Source: Cichorium intybus (taxonomy: Eukaryota; Streptophyta; Magnoliopsida; Asterales; Asteraceae). Taken from it: a DNA stretch of 64,000 nt. The notes under the pieces are model-generated. The model ran no database searches and was not told the origin of the DNA. It saw only the letters and a list, made by a program, of their open reading frames with translations. The translations under genes and the position numbers were made by a program. Shown here piece after piece: positions 38,901-50,733 of the stretch (position 1 is the stretch's first letter; every line of letters begins with the position of its first letter). The stretch is taken from contig CM042016.1 of NCBI GenBank assembly GCA_023525715.1, positions 76,314,382 to 76,378,381 of the forward strand, in the 5' to 3' direction.

Positions 38901-40468
38901 ATCCGTTATCACCCAGGAAAGGCCAACGTAGTGGCAGATGCCCTTAGTCGGAAAGAGTACTCGGGCCGCCGAGTAAAGTCTCTGTCGATAACGATCAATT
39001 CTCATTTGTCCACTCAGATTAAGGAGGCGCAGCTAGAAGCCTTAAAACCTGAGAATGTCGCAAATGAAGCCTTGCGAGGGATGGATAAAAACCTTGAAGT
39101 TAAGGATGACGGAGCTCGTTACCTCATGAACCGAATTTGGACCCCGAGATTCGGCGGATACAGAGACATTATCATGAATGAGGCTCACAAGACCAGATAC
39201 TCCGTTCATCCTGGGTCCGACAAGATGTACCTGGACCTCAAGGAACTGTATTGGTGGCCAAACATGAAAGGAGAAATTGCTACTTACGTGGGCAAGTGCC
39301 TGACTTGCGCCAAGGTTAAAGTAGAATACCAAAAGCCCTCAGGTTTACTACAACAACCGGAAATACCCGAGTGGAAGTGGGAACGAATAACTGTGGACTT
39401 CATAACCAAATTACCCAAGACAACCGGTGGGTTAGACACCATATGGGTAATCGTCGATAGGTTAACTAAATCCGCTCACTTCCTGCCAATCAAGGAGACC
39501 GACAAGATGGAGAAACTTACCAGGACGTACATCAAGGAAATAGTAGGATTGCATGGTGTGCCAATTTCTATTATCTCGGACAAAGATAGTCGATTCGCTT
39601 CACGATTTTGGCAATCATTGCAAAAAGCCTTGGGAACCAAGCTCGACATGAGTACAACGTACCATCCACAGACGGACGGGCAAAGTGAAAGAACCATTCA
39701 AATGCTGGAAGACATGTTGAGAGCTTGTGTGATAGACTTTGGTAAGGCGTGGGACACCCACTTACCGCTCATTGAGTTTTCATACAACAACAGCTATCAC
39801 ACTAGCATCAAAGTTGCTCCATTTGAAGCTTTATATGGACGCAAGTGCAGATCCCCTCTGTGCTGGGCTGAAGTGGGTGATACTCAACTAGCCAGAGGTC
39901 AAGTACCTAACAACACTCTCACCGGTCTGGAGATCATACGAGAGACAACGGAGAAAATCGTTCAGATCCGTGAACGATTGAAAGCATCTTGTGACCGACA
40001 AATGAGCTATGCAGATAAACGACGCAAACCTTTGGAATTCCAGGTTGGTGACCGGGTGTTGTTGAAGGTCTCACCATGGAAAGGAATGATACGCTTTGGA
40101 AAGCGTGGGAAGCTGAACCCAGATACATTGGGCCCTTCGAGATCCTTGCTAGGATCGGCCCAGTAGCCTACAAACTTCAACTACCACAAGAACTCAGCAA
40201 TATCCATCCCACTTTCCACGTATCCAACTTAAAGAAGTGTCTATCTGATGAGACTCTTGTCATTCCACTCGACGAGATTGAAGTGAATGAGAACCTTCAT
40301 TTCGTTGAAGAACCCGTAGAGATCATGGACAGGGAGATAAAGAGAACGAAACAAAGTCGTATTCCGATAGTGAAGGTCTGCTGGAGCGCCAAGCGTGGAC
40401 CAGAATTTACTTGGGAGCGTGAAGACCAAATGAAACAGAAGTATCCACATCTCTTCCCAAACCCTTGA
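35952..40468 (+). pseudogene. Gypsy gag-pol polyprotein, inactivated
   Basis: The domain order is gag, protease, reverse transcriptase, RNase H, integrase, which defines Ty3/gypsy. I chose the ATG at 35952 (MPPRRRNARRAP). Gag has the retrotransposon-gag core (ETAMSWWKSHV) and two zinc knuckles (CSNCNKKGHIACFC, CYGCGETGHFKRDC). Protease has FDSGAERSFVS, in which the usual DTG/DSG motif is kept as DSG. Reverse transcriptase has [10 protein letters not shown]. RNase H starts [13 protein letters not shown]. Integrase has an HHCC region (ending CLTC) and catalytic parts [16 protein letters not shown] and TDGQSERT. Lesions are frameshifts near 36300, 36790 and 40110, and stops at 37533-37535, 38442-38444, 38600-38602 and 38865-38867. 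At least two of the TGA stops fit CGA to TGA changes. It is not functional as written. Confidence 0.93.
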
Positions 40469-40522
40469 GAATCTACTCAAGAGCTAAATTTCGGGACGAA
40501 ATTCTTTCTAACGGGTAGATGA

Positions 40523-43280
40523 TGTGACAATTGTAAATTTTGGTCAACGAAAGTCAACTGTAGTCAAACGAAGCGTACGTTAATCCATATGTTGGAAAGT
40601 TATTTTCCATAACTTTTGCTATGAATTATCAAATATTATAATACTACGTATGCTAATTCAAAACAATTATCGAGTAAACATCGAAAATACGTATAATGAA
40701 CTACTGTAGCGTAAAAATTCGATAATCGTACAATTATTATTTTGAGAATAATAATATTTATAAAACGATCTACTCGTAAATACGAATCTGTGGATATATA
40801 GAACGTCAAAAACGGAGTTCGTATGTGAAAGTTACAACAATTAAATCGCTGTGAACGGATAAATGTACACAGGGTTTGGACTCAAAATACAAAATGTGGT
40901 ACCTTAAACATCAAATATGGAATAACAAATTATATATTATGGAACGTAATACCATCTAGTATTTAATTTCAAAGCCAAACACAATTTTTGGTAAAATGTC
41001 GAAAATCGCGTATTCGGAAGAATATTGCGCATAGACGCGTATTGCATCTTTTAACGAGCTACGACTCAATCTAAATAAATGTTTTACAATTTTTCTATAC
41101 ATAATATTTATTTAGAACTTCGTTTCATCAAAAACTCATAAAATTCGCTAAAACGTTTTGCGTATTTTATAAAAATACTCACTTTTATAAACTAATTTGG
41201 CATTATTTATAAAAAGTAATACCCTACCCCCCCCCCCCCCCCCCTCTATCCCATCGGCTGGAACTTGGAAGAAGCTATTCCCAATACACATGTCAATTCC
41301 CAAAGTCAATGGCTATGGTAGCTATGACTAATTTTCTTTTAAACTTAAAAGAAATATAATTAAACTTTAATAAGAAATCCAACACCACATCAATTGAAAC
41401 AAAAGTTACCCAACTCTTTTCCTCTCTTCTCTTACTCTCGGCCAACATCATCTCCTCACCACCACACCCTTTTCAAACAGCCACCACTTCAAAACACCAC
41501 AAACCACCACCATCTTACACAATTTCAAGAGTAAATCATCTCATTCTTGGTAAGCTACTTCATCTAGTGATTTTAAACACTATTATACAAATTTTATTCC
41601 ATTTACACACACTAACATCAATGTAAAACTATTGGGTAATAGTTTTGTCCAAGGGTCCTTCGAGGTACGAAGCCTAGATCTTGCTTCTTACCGTATTTCC
41701 CGCAAGATCAACCGTATTTTTACGAAAAGCACGCAACAAGGGTGAGTTCATACCCCTCATTTTCATCTTTTCAAACCTTTTTGGGGGAGAATACAAGTTT
41801 AAATGTTATTAATGTTGTTTTATCCAAGTTTACATATGTTTAAATGCTAAAAATGATGATTTACACAAGTTTATAAAACTAATTGTTGTGTAAAAATGCT
41901 TTTGATATGAAAAATGATTAGATATATGTATGATAAACATTATGACATATTATGTTTGGGTAAAAGTTTCCAAACTACAAATAAAATATGTAAAAATGCT
42001 AGATCTTGGATAAAAATGTTATAAATATGAAAACTAGAAGTTGTGTACAAATGATCTTGACATGAAAAATGGTTAGGTCCATGTATTGTAAATATCATGA
42101 CATATTATGTTTGTGTAAAAGATGCAAGACTATAAATAAAGTGTGTAAAACACTAGATTTTTTACATAAACGTCATAAAAACGAAAACTAACAAAAAGTA
42201 CGTTTTCGTAACCGGGAAATATCACTTTCTAGCAAGAAATGGTTATAACCAAGTTATTACACCATTTTTGTGAGGAATATCTTAAAAGATGATATTTATA
42301 ATCATTTGAATAAGTCATTTCGTTATTATTCGTAAAAATATGATTATTACGACGGAACACTAAAAATATACTATTATTGGAATAGTTTATGAACATAAGG
42401 TTATTATAACAAAAATAATTATATAAAATTATATAATTATTAAACATTACTATATTATCATGGGAACAATGATAATGGATGATTACAAGAGTTTTTACAT
42501 ACAAATCTTACGTAAACAACTTGATTGGAATACATACATTTTGTGAGATGAATCTTCACAGTACTTCAATAAGTACCTACTATAAGTCCTGAATTTTTAT
42601 AATCAGAGTCTCGGTAAGAGAGCGCGATATTTGAGTATAGATTTATACGGGCTTGACAACCCCGCACCTGAGCTGCTAGCTACAGCTAGACCGGCAGGTC
42701 TGAGGTGTCCAAATGTCTCACATTCCGATGCCTGAAGAACGTCGCAGCAGGCCAACTAGTCACAGTATGGTTATAGGATATCTCACATGGGGAAAATAAT
42801 CAACTTAATATTTTCATAAAATTGTTTACGTGGAAACATACATTTCTAAGGAATCTACACTAGAGTTTACATACTACATTTTAGTATTTGGGATTTAAAG
42901 ACTTGGACATTTTTATGAGAAAATATTGGATTTTCTTGGTTTTCAACATTATCGTTTACAAATAAATAACATTTCTTACGCAAAATCTTATGAACTCACC
43001 AAGTTAATTGTTGACACTTTTTCAACTACTTGTATTATCAAGAAATTGATAAGGTAAACTACAAGCGCTATACGAAGGGACGTTACGACGTCGTTTTGCT
43101 TATTTTTGACATCATTTGTACTTGTATTTGAAACATGCAACTTTTAAACGATGTAACATATGCAATTATTTAATGATGGTTGTTTTGCTTGGAATCACTA
43201 TTATCCAACTTTGTTATGATATTGTTCATGAAGTCATCCACCCTCGAACGTTTCCGCCATTACGGTTTGGGGGTGTGACA
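40523..43280 (+). repeat. 3' LTR of the gypsy element
   Basis: This 2758-bp LTR includes a slightly longer poly-C run (about 41227-41244) than the 5' copy. It ends before the duplication TTCAA. Confidence 0.93.
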
Positions 43281-43285
43281 TTCAA

Positions 43286-44623
43286 TGTATCAAAAAGGGA
43301 ACGGATTGTGGATGCACAAGAGGTGTTCGATTAAATGCCTGTGAAAAATTTAGTCTCATTTAAGTGTCATTTTTGCTAATACACGAGGACTATTGTCTTT
43401 TTGTAGTGATCCTAACTATATAAAAGTTGTTGTACCTATGATTTTTTTGCAAACATTTGGACATTCTGCTTGAATTAACTGCTCCTTCATCCGAGCTTTC
43501 CAATAGTGGTCAACATCACACCTCAAACACATAAAGTAAAGATAATAGAGCTCTTCTAGAAGCAAGTGACAATGTAAGTAACTTGTTCTTTGTTTATCTT
43601 TAAATGGATTTTGAAATATATTCAATGGGGTTAAATTTTCTGTTATCTAATATATTATTATGTCTATGATACTTTTGTGACAGTTAACAGATAGGACTTG
43701 TGTTATCTTTAAACTAAGCTTGAATTCCAAGAAGAAAGGGGACGTGGCTTTCCGCTAAAAAGAATTCAAAACTGCAATCGACTAATATACACGGGTTATA
43801 AAATAAAGTCTTAAATTCCCTTCAAAAATTCGAAAAACACCGTCTAACTCTGCTTTATATTGTGAACAAATCATTCTTGCAAAAGATGCAACAAAGACCA
43901 CTACTACATGTCTTAAATATTCCTCAGTAGAGGTTTATTTCTGTAATGAAATCGATTTTTTGAGCCGTTCATCATTGGATGAGTTTTTATTTATTAATAA
44001 GTACTTAAATAGTTATCATCAAGTAATGTATTTTAAGTTATTAATATTCCATGTGTCTGATTAACTTGTTAAAATGATGCAGGTGTTATGTTTAGAACTT
44101 AAAAGGGTACATTCAATGACGGGTTTGATAGAGCTATGAGAGTGGCGATCTAGCATTAGCAAATGATGAACATCAAAATTCTATTTTATAAATATTGAAT
44201 ATAATGTATTTATTTGATTTAATTTATGTTGAACATATTAATGTACTTTTACTTTGTTTATTGTTGTATTTATATACAATATATTTTTGGCATAATGTAT
44301 GATTTGTGGGATATTTACTTGAAATAATAGTTATTTTTGCAATTAAAAAGCGAAATAATATTTATTTCAACAATTAAATAGTGGCATAAAAATAGTGTCA
44401 CTAAAACATGCAAGTGCTATAGTGGTATAATAGAAAAGTGTCACTAAAACCCAAGAATGCTGCAGCGGCACAATCGAAAAGTGCCACTAAATGGCTTTAG
44501 TGGCAGCGCTTTTAGTGGCACTTATTTTTTGTGCCATTGATTGCCTATGAGGCCTTTAGTGGCACTTTTTCGGTTTTTAGTGGCAATTTTTCTATGCCAC
44601 TAAATGTAATTTTATTTATAGTG
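43286..44623. other. Right arm of the CACTA element
   Basis: AT-rich DNA leads into dense subterminal agtggca / tgccac repeats at about 44380-44605 and the terminal inverted repeat. No transposase exon is recognised. Confidence 0.65.
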
Positions 44624-46410
44624 AGAATGTTGTTGAATTCATGACCGAATTCAAAACTGCAGCCGAAGTCAATACCGGTAAAGTCAACGACATGATTGGC
44701 AGGTTCAGGGAATCCTTGAAGGCAGAGAAAACTGCTATTTCTCATGTTCGTGTTGAATTCAAGAAAGCCATTGATGAGTTTCTTTCTTCTCTAAATGACA
44801 AGGTCGAGAAATTGCAAACGGACCTTGCCATGGAAAACTCCATCATGGACAAGCTTGCAGCGAAAACAGCAAAAATCAAGGTACTCTCTGCCAAACTTAA
44901 CCATACATCGGAAAAACTGGACGCCGTAACAAATGAGAATACAGCTATCAAAGGCTGTATCTCGGATGTCAACGGCTTTCTGAGGCAGATGGTGGAAACT
45001 TCAGATTCAAATCTTTCCGTCAACATTCGCACCCAAATCACAATAAAGCTTCATCCTATCTTCAACATACTGAACCAAATTATTTGTGTTTCGGAGAGTG
45101 GTGTTCCTCCGATACAAAGGGGAGAAGAGGACATGGGTGAAGGGGAGAAAATTCTGAAGGTACCAGAGACTACGATAAAGTCTGTTGAAGAGAAAAAGCC
45201 TAAGTTTATGAAATTCATGAACGAACCAGAGACTGAGAAGTCATCTGATGAGAAGAAGAAGTTCGGCTGGTTTGAACATGTGACCGGTGGTGAATCTTTT
45301 GGCTCTTCTAAACCTTCTGGCTCCTCTATTCGAAAAGGAAAGAAAATTGGTGCTGATGATGATGAAGAAGAAGAAGAACCTACCGAAGCTGAGATTGAAG
45401 CTCAGAAGGCTAAAGACAAAGAGCTTGATGAGCTGAATAGACTTCGTAAGGAGCTTAATGCTAAAGATCAAGAGGCTCGGGACGCAGAGGCAGTCTTGGA
45501 AGCCCGAAAGCATATCTTCCCTCATTAGCATTTTAAGAGGATGGTAAAGGAGGCGATCACAGAACCCAACATCTTCTGGCTTGAGCCCGTATGCTCTTTC
45601 GAGACCAACAACGATGTGAACTCACAGCTTGATTTTCCGATCACTCCGAGAGCTTACTTATTTCGGTGCTTCGAACCGATTGCGAACACTCCTCTTTCCG
45701 ATACCGAAACCAATGACAAACTCTTTCAGTATTATCTCAACCAATCAAAGCCTCAGCATGTATCATGGAGCCAAAAGAAGTTGGTTGGGGTGAAACCTAG
45801 ACTCCCTGAAGTAAATGTTCCCTTTGTCAATGGTCGATTCAAGGGGGTCAGAGGCGACAAGATGGAACTGGATGAATTCTCTATGGCAGATCTGCCATTC
45901 ATGAATCCATTCGATTGGATTTCCATATTTCAGATCCTATCTAGACATTATGCGAAGTATGGACCTGTCATTGAACACCTCAGAAGAATGCTCATATGCT
46001 ACATTCATGAGGTTCGCAGCTGGATGTAGAAAGCATTGCTGTTCTGAAGACTCGTCCTGTGGTTGAGGCTGAGCCGGCACCTTCCGATCTCAAGAAACGC
46101 AAGCTCGGAAGGATTGAGAATCGACACTGGAGTGTTGCCTACCAGATCAAGGAAAATGGGGTGATTCAGAAGAAGATATTCTATCTGATTGATAAACACT
46201 TATACCGAACATCTGCCTTGGAACAAATTCTCAATCTCGTCAACCAATGCACGACAAACTCTGATCAAGATAAAAAGAACTTCTCGGATATGATCCGTTG
46301 GTACGTGGTCTTCCGAACTAGGCTTCTGAAGATGATGCCCATTTTGTTCAAGACGGCAGCCTCGACTCCGAAGCCTAAAGAGTGATATCTTCCTTTTGCA
46401 ATTTGACTCA

Positions 46411-46725
46411 AAGGGGGAGATTGTTAGGTCATTTATTGTTGAGTCAATTGCGCCATGTAATTAGCCTTTTTAGTTAATGAGTGGGCCGGTCCATTCCATT
46501 ATTAGATTAGGCTATATAAGGCATGCACGTACCCTTGCTAGGGTTAACATTTTTTGAAATCATTGTTTTGTATCTTACTTTCACGGCTCTCATACAGAAT
46601 AGTTCTCATTGAATTGTTCTTGAGGGTTTAATACAAATCATTCGACATATGTTCTTCCATTTGATCTTGTCTATCTTATTGTTATTCCGCATATTACAAT
46701 CAATCATTCTACTGTTTAATACTCA
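46411..46725 (+). mobile_element. Polypurine tract plus ~304-bp LTR-like sequence after copy 2
   Basis: The tract aaagggggaga precedes TGTTAGGTCATTTATTG (46422). The segment is homologous to 1619-1914 and ends near ACTCA (46725). Sequences after the two copies differ, which fits a genuine LTR end. No TSD was found because the matching 5' end is not identified. Confidence 0.6.
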
Positions 46726-46734
46726 CAAAAGACA

Positions 46735-47311
46735 AAAAAAGTATTTGGTTAGTTTTTATAAAAACTCATTAGTCTCTTTTATAAAAGCTTGGGTTTTTAT
46801 AAAATTGTGGTAAACTTCCGGATTCGCGGTATATGACATTTTATCGAAAAAATAACCGGGCTATGAAATTAAATACTAGATCATATTTCTTTTCATATAT
46901 GTGTTTCATTATTTCATATTTAATTTTTAAGGCACCTCGTAATGAATCTTAATGTTCAATTCCTGTGTACATTTATTGTTCCCAACGACTGAACTGCTGT
47001 AACTTTTACATGCGAACTCCGTTTTTGACGTTCTATATGTCTACGAATTCGTGAGCACAAACACATCGTGTTATGATTATTATTTGTACCAAAATAATAT
47101 TTGTGTCTTTACCGAATTTCTACGCTACTGTAATTTATTATATGTATTTATAGCGTTTACTCGATAATTGATTTCAACTAGCGCATGTAGTATTATAATA
47201 TTCAATAATACAATATGAAGGTTATGAAACTTACATTTCAAGATGTTAACCTAATGTACATTTCTGTTGACTTTCGTTGACTTTTCTTGACCGAGTTTAA
47301 CGGTTGTCACA
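46735..47311 (-). mobile_element. Truncated, reversed LTR fragment related to the gypsy LTR
   Basis: The reverse complement starts TGTGACAACCG at 47311 and then follows the start of the gypsy LTR at 32438, including the gtcaacgaaagtcaac and aaaaacggagttcg segments, with clear divergence. It stops after roughly 577 bp. It is an old fragment, not a complete LTR. Confidence 0.78.
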
Positions 47312-47314
47312 AAG

Positions 47315-47858
47315 TGCTTCTACACTCTCAAACTTGGAACAAACTTCACAAAAAGTATAGAGTAGAGGGCGAGAAAGACGAGCAAAAACTAGATGCAAAC
47401 TTTGCATCTCACTCTCTTTTATACTCACTAGTGTGTACCAAGACGCATACCTTCATTTAATGCAAAATATATGATATTTTTAAGGGTATGGGTGTTTAAG
47501 GTGAATGTTGACAATAAACGTCCACCCAGACCATGAGTGGCCGACCATATAAGGGTAGAAAAGGACAAGAGTGTCCAACACTATTCCTTTAGAAACTAAC
47601 TATGTCTAGTTACATCTTAATGTAACCCAAAGTGTCGAAAACTTTGTACATTACTTAATATATCATACCATATGATATAATTATTAGTTTAACTCCTTAG
47701 AATTATTCTCTAATTAAATACAAGAGCTGAATTTATTTATTAATTATCACATACTTAATAAATATTCAATAAGTACCAACTTGAGGTGTGATCCTATAGG
47801 ATCATATGTTTATTAGCAGTATCATTCTATAATGATTATTGAGCACATAGATCCAACA
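47315..47858 (-). mobile_element. Probable copia LTR, isolated
   Basis: On the minus strand this starts TGTTGGATCTATG at 47858 and ends near GAAGCA at 47315. A TATA box (gagtataaaagag, minus, about 47422-47434) lies where an LTR promoter would be. No matching second LTR and no target-site duplication were found, so it may be a truncated element rather than a clean solo LTR. Confidence 0.5.
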
Positions 47859-48078
47859 GGTCGGCACTTACCCAATAGTTTGGCAATTTGGCGAAAATGA
47901 CCATTTTCACTAAAATTTTCATAGTTTGGTCTTTATCATTGAATTAAAAAAATGTTTGACCTAGTCTAAGTATCTACATCAATTTCTTCATTATTTTTCC
48001 TTAATCTTCTAAGTTCTTGAGTAGTCAAGCTAACTAGGATAAGTTTGGCCAAGTTGTCAAATTTAGTCTTTATGACTA

Positions 48079-49868
48079 TGTAACATCCCAAAATTTTAGG
48101 GTAAAATTAAAAAAAAATATTAAACGGATACTTCAATATAAGAAAAGCCACTTAATTAATTTTGACAAAATTCCATAACTTATAAGTTTAATGAAAACAT
48201 CCCAGGATTAACAAAAGTTAATGAAATCACAACATAGTGGAACATCCATTCAAAAACAGTCCTCCAATGAAGCAGCACAGTGTATACACGTCACGCCTTG
48301 CCATCCATGGTACCTGATGTACCTGAAACAGTAGTTTATATAGGGAAAGGGTAAGCACGGAGCTTAGTGAGTTCCTCAAAATACCATACGATCCATCACA
48401 TAACATACCACACACAATAACCATTCATATGTCTGTGAGACTCACGGGCTATCCCTGTTCCGCCTGAAGACTCACGGGCAGTTCCCGTTCTGTCTTATCG
48501 CTCGCAGGCTTTTCCCGTTCCGTCTAATGACTCGCAGGCTATTCCCGTTCCGCCTATTGGCTCGCGGGCTATCCCGTTCCGTCCACAAACAATCATTATC
48601 ATAGCAATAATTCATACAATTATCATAATAGGTAAGATCACCTTAGTCTAACATATCTTCCTTCCTACGCATGCAATATCACCTATAGTATAGTGAGAAG
48701 ACTCACCTGATTATAGTTGACTATATCGTTTATCTTTCTCGGCTTTGTATTTCCTTCAACTTTAACTGTTAACATAATAAGAAATCTATCATTTCTTAAT
48801 CCTTAACTATATTATAGTCGCATAATTAAACCCTTCAATAATTCCAATATGATACTCCATGATTTATCAAGTAAAGAACGGCCTGGTAGAAGATTAGATG
48901 GGGTGGCAGGATCCTTTCAGCATTTTAGCCTTTCGGAAAATCCAACAACCAGATCCCAAGTAATCGGCCTAGTCACCGTCCTCGTAAGTAAATCAATCGG
49001 TATTATTTTCGGAAATTACGAATTGTTATAATAACGACATTTTAAGGTTTTTGTTTACTATTGTTAGAAATTAGTATAATATAACATATGTTATACTTAT
49101 TAAATATTCTACTTCTTAACAAAAACTATTTTACAATACCTAATTAAGCTATAGAAAGGTTTGTAGTTACCTTATGACCAGTCGTCGAGATCTATAACTC
49201 CTTCGTTAGGCTTTTAAGCTTCCTTCCGCTCACTTGCTTACACTGTAGTGCTTAGAAACCTCTATATATTGGATTGAGATTTAGTTGTGTGGTTTATGAG
49301 ATGTTTTGAGGGGTATTTATACTTGAATTCTAGAATAAAAAATGGCATGACACTTTTGACAAAAGATTTTAATAATATAACTTTGTTGAAATTAATACCT
49401 TCTAGAATCAGTCTGTTCAAGACTGGTTTAGCCGACTTTAAACCGATGAAATTCACGTTTTTATTTGATATTCCAGATATTTATCTCAATACCTTTCCAG
49501 GGATGTATTTTACGTATTTATACGATTTGTCTATTATTTATTATGAATTTTTGAAAATAGACTGTCTAATCTGTCAATTCCGAACTAATCAGTAAAGATT
49601 GCATTTTTTACCATAGATAATGTCATTTTCAAGCTTACTATTATTTTTGGTAATTGTACTAGACTCAATTTGTAAACTTTGTGCACTGGTTTGAGGTCCA
49701 AACGATTTTTCTAGAATTAATTATGATTTTTCTAAAAACGACACAAAATGCTGATTTTCATATGAAATTGTAACTAAAGTTTTTCTTAGTTTTATAACTA
49801 CCAATGATCATATAATTCCTAACACTCTTATTTTAAGTATATGTTATAATCAGGATACGGGTCTTACA
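48079..49868 (-). repeat. 3' LTR (minus orientation) of the RWP-RK-carrying element
   Basis: This 1790-bp LTR is near-identical to 53909-55697. It contains five imperfect copies of a ~30-bp GC-richer unit (gactcacgggctatcccgttccg type) at 48439-48584. The open frames shared by both LTRs are not genes. Confidence 0.9.
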
Positions 49869-50638
49869 AGTCTCCCCCACTTATTTGGATTTCGTCCCGA
49901 AATCCGCATTCTCGAACGCCTCTATGAATTTCCCATCTAGTCCTTGTGTCCTTAAAAAATCCTCCTCGTCTTATTGCCGAAACTTTACAAGATTTAATTA
50001 TCTTTCCCTTTCAACATTCACATACCTCTGTAATAATGCTTAGGGTCCTATTATTCTCATTCACTCCATACTTCTTTTCTTCTAATTACTCTAGATGTAC
50101 AAAAAAAAACTCTAACTGTTTCTCACAGTCCCACACATCGACTTGATCGGCTACTATCTACAGTACATATTTAGTACTTTCTAATCTACCTATATACATA
50201 GCTAACCTAGTTAACTTGCAACACCTAATTTTTAACACTCTTTCGTATTTATATGAATTCGTCATATTTCAACACACATTTGCCTTGATTCTACATTTCT
50301 TTTAAATATTTTTTGGCTAAATAAATCTATTTTTTGTAGAATCTCCAAATTTTTGTATTTCACCAAAATATAAAATTTACATCATCTTTCATAATTTTTT
50401 TTTTTTGGAGTACTGAACACTCTTTAAACTATTTCCATTATATGGAGACATAAAATTTTGTTTTATTTCAAAAGTCTCTTTATTATCTTGTTCTTACCAG
50501 AGTCAAGCAGGGAATTTTGAAAAAATGTCACTTGGGGTAGTGAAAAGTCGCATCTACTGTAGTTAGTTTGAATTTCAGTAATTAAAACATGAGGTGTCCT
50601 TTCAGTTCCGTTTGTCCTTTCGGTTCCAGCTACAAGAT
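49869..50638. other. Interior of the LTR element upstream of the RWP-RK gene
   Basis: The sequence starts with the minus-strand polypurine tract (tctcccccactt on plus), followed by AT-rich DNA. No gag-pol or other gene is visible. The sequence just before 50639 acts as the RWP-RK upstream region. Confidence 0.6.
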
Positions 50639-50733
50639 ACTATATATACAGGTATATAGTATCATTCATTTTCAGTCTCATCCTCTCTTATCACTAGTTT
50701 GTTCGTAAACGAACTCATATTTAAAGTCGAGCC
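50639..50733 (+). promoter_or_regulatory. TATA box and leader of the RWP-RK gene
   Basis: A TATA-like box (ctatatatac, about 50639-50649) is followed by a CT-rich leader and the start context gccatgg around the ATG at 50734. The promoter points against the direction of the host LTR element. Confidence 0.6.

Larger units (their letters stand above)
32433..43285 (+). mobile_element. Ty3/gypsy retrotransposon inside the CACTA element
   Basis: The element spans 32438-43280 with a perfect 5-bp TSD TTCAA (32433-32437, 43281-43285). Its LTRs are 32438-35187 (2750 bp) and 40523-43280 (2758 bp), starting TGTGACAATTG or TGTGACAATG and ending gtgtggca / gtgtgaca. The primer site TGGTATCAGA starts at 35191. 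A short purine-rich tract (acgggtagatga) precedes the 3' LTR. The LTRs are nearly identical, so the insertion is young. The C-terminal tail of integrase ([20 protein letters not shown]) resembles the chromodomain-like end of Tekay/Del-type elements; that lineage call is tentative. Confidence 0.93.
31616..44626 (+). mobile_element. CACTA (En/Spm-type) DNA transposon, non-autonomous, with nested gypsy
   Basis: The element spans 31619-44623. It starts CACTACAAATAAATTG and its other end, reversed, reads CACTATAAATAAAATT, and it is flanked by the 3-bp duplication AGA (31616-31618, 44624-44626). The subterminal regions carry many copies of the agtggca / tgccac motif in both directions, as CACTA elements do. 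Without the nested gypsy element it is only about 2.15 kb. I find no TNP2-like transposase, so it must be mobilised in trans. Short open frames inside (31873-32070, and 43416-43625 minus) have no recognisable domain. Confidence 0.9.
30052..46385 (+). pseudogene. Unrecognised long coding sequence (copy 2), split by a CACTA transposon
   Basis: The coding parts are 30052-31618 and 44627-46385, separated by the CACTA element. Removing the element and one AGA copy leaves the two parts in the same frame. From the ATG the layout is as follows. A globular N-terminal part of about 310 residues contains SRLSKLLGFTE and GVYHDINLDFGSVLW. It is followed by a Lys/Pro/Ser-rich acidic linker, a long coiled-coil-like region, an acidic Glu/Asp run, and a globular C-terminal part of about 280 residues (LDFPITPRA, FMNPFDWIS, DKHLYRTS). 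Lesions are TGA at 30493-30495, TGA at 30979-30981, TAG at 45526-45528 (the other copy has TGG) and a one-base deletion near 46013. The final stop is 46383-46385. The family is unknown to me. A polypurine tract and LTR-like sequence follow, so an accessory gene of a non-autonomous LTR element is possible. Confidence 0.7.

Noticed and set aside
1619..46725. The two ~300-bp LTR-like sequences as the 5' and 3' LTR of one element
   Set aside because: No tRNA primer site follows 1914, and a TATA-box promoter region instead precedes copy 2. Both behave as 3' ends of separate copies.
47315..47858. Clean solo LTR with target-site duplication
   Set aside because: The bases on the two sides (caaag and ggtcg) do not match, so I only call a probable isolated LTR.
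48227..49595. Short open frames present in both 1.79-kb LTRs
   Set aside because: Their conservation is explained by LTR identity. None has a domain or gene structure.
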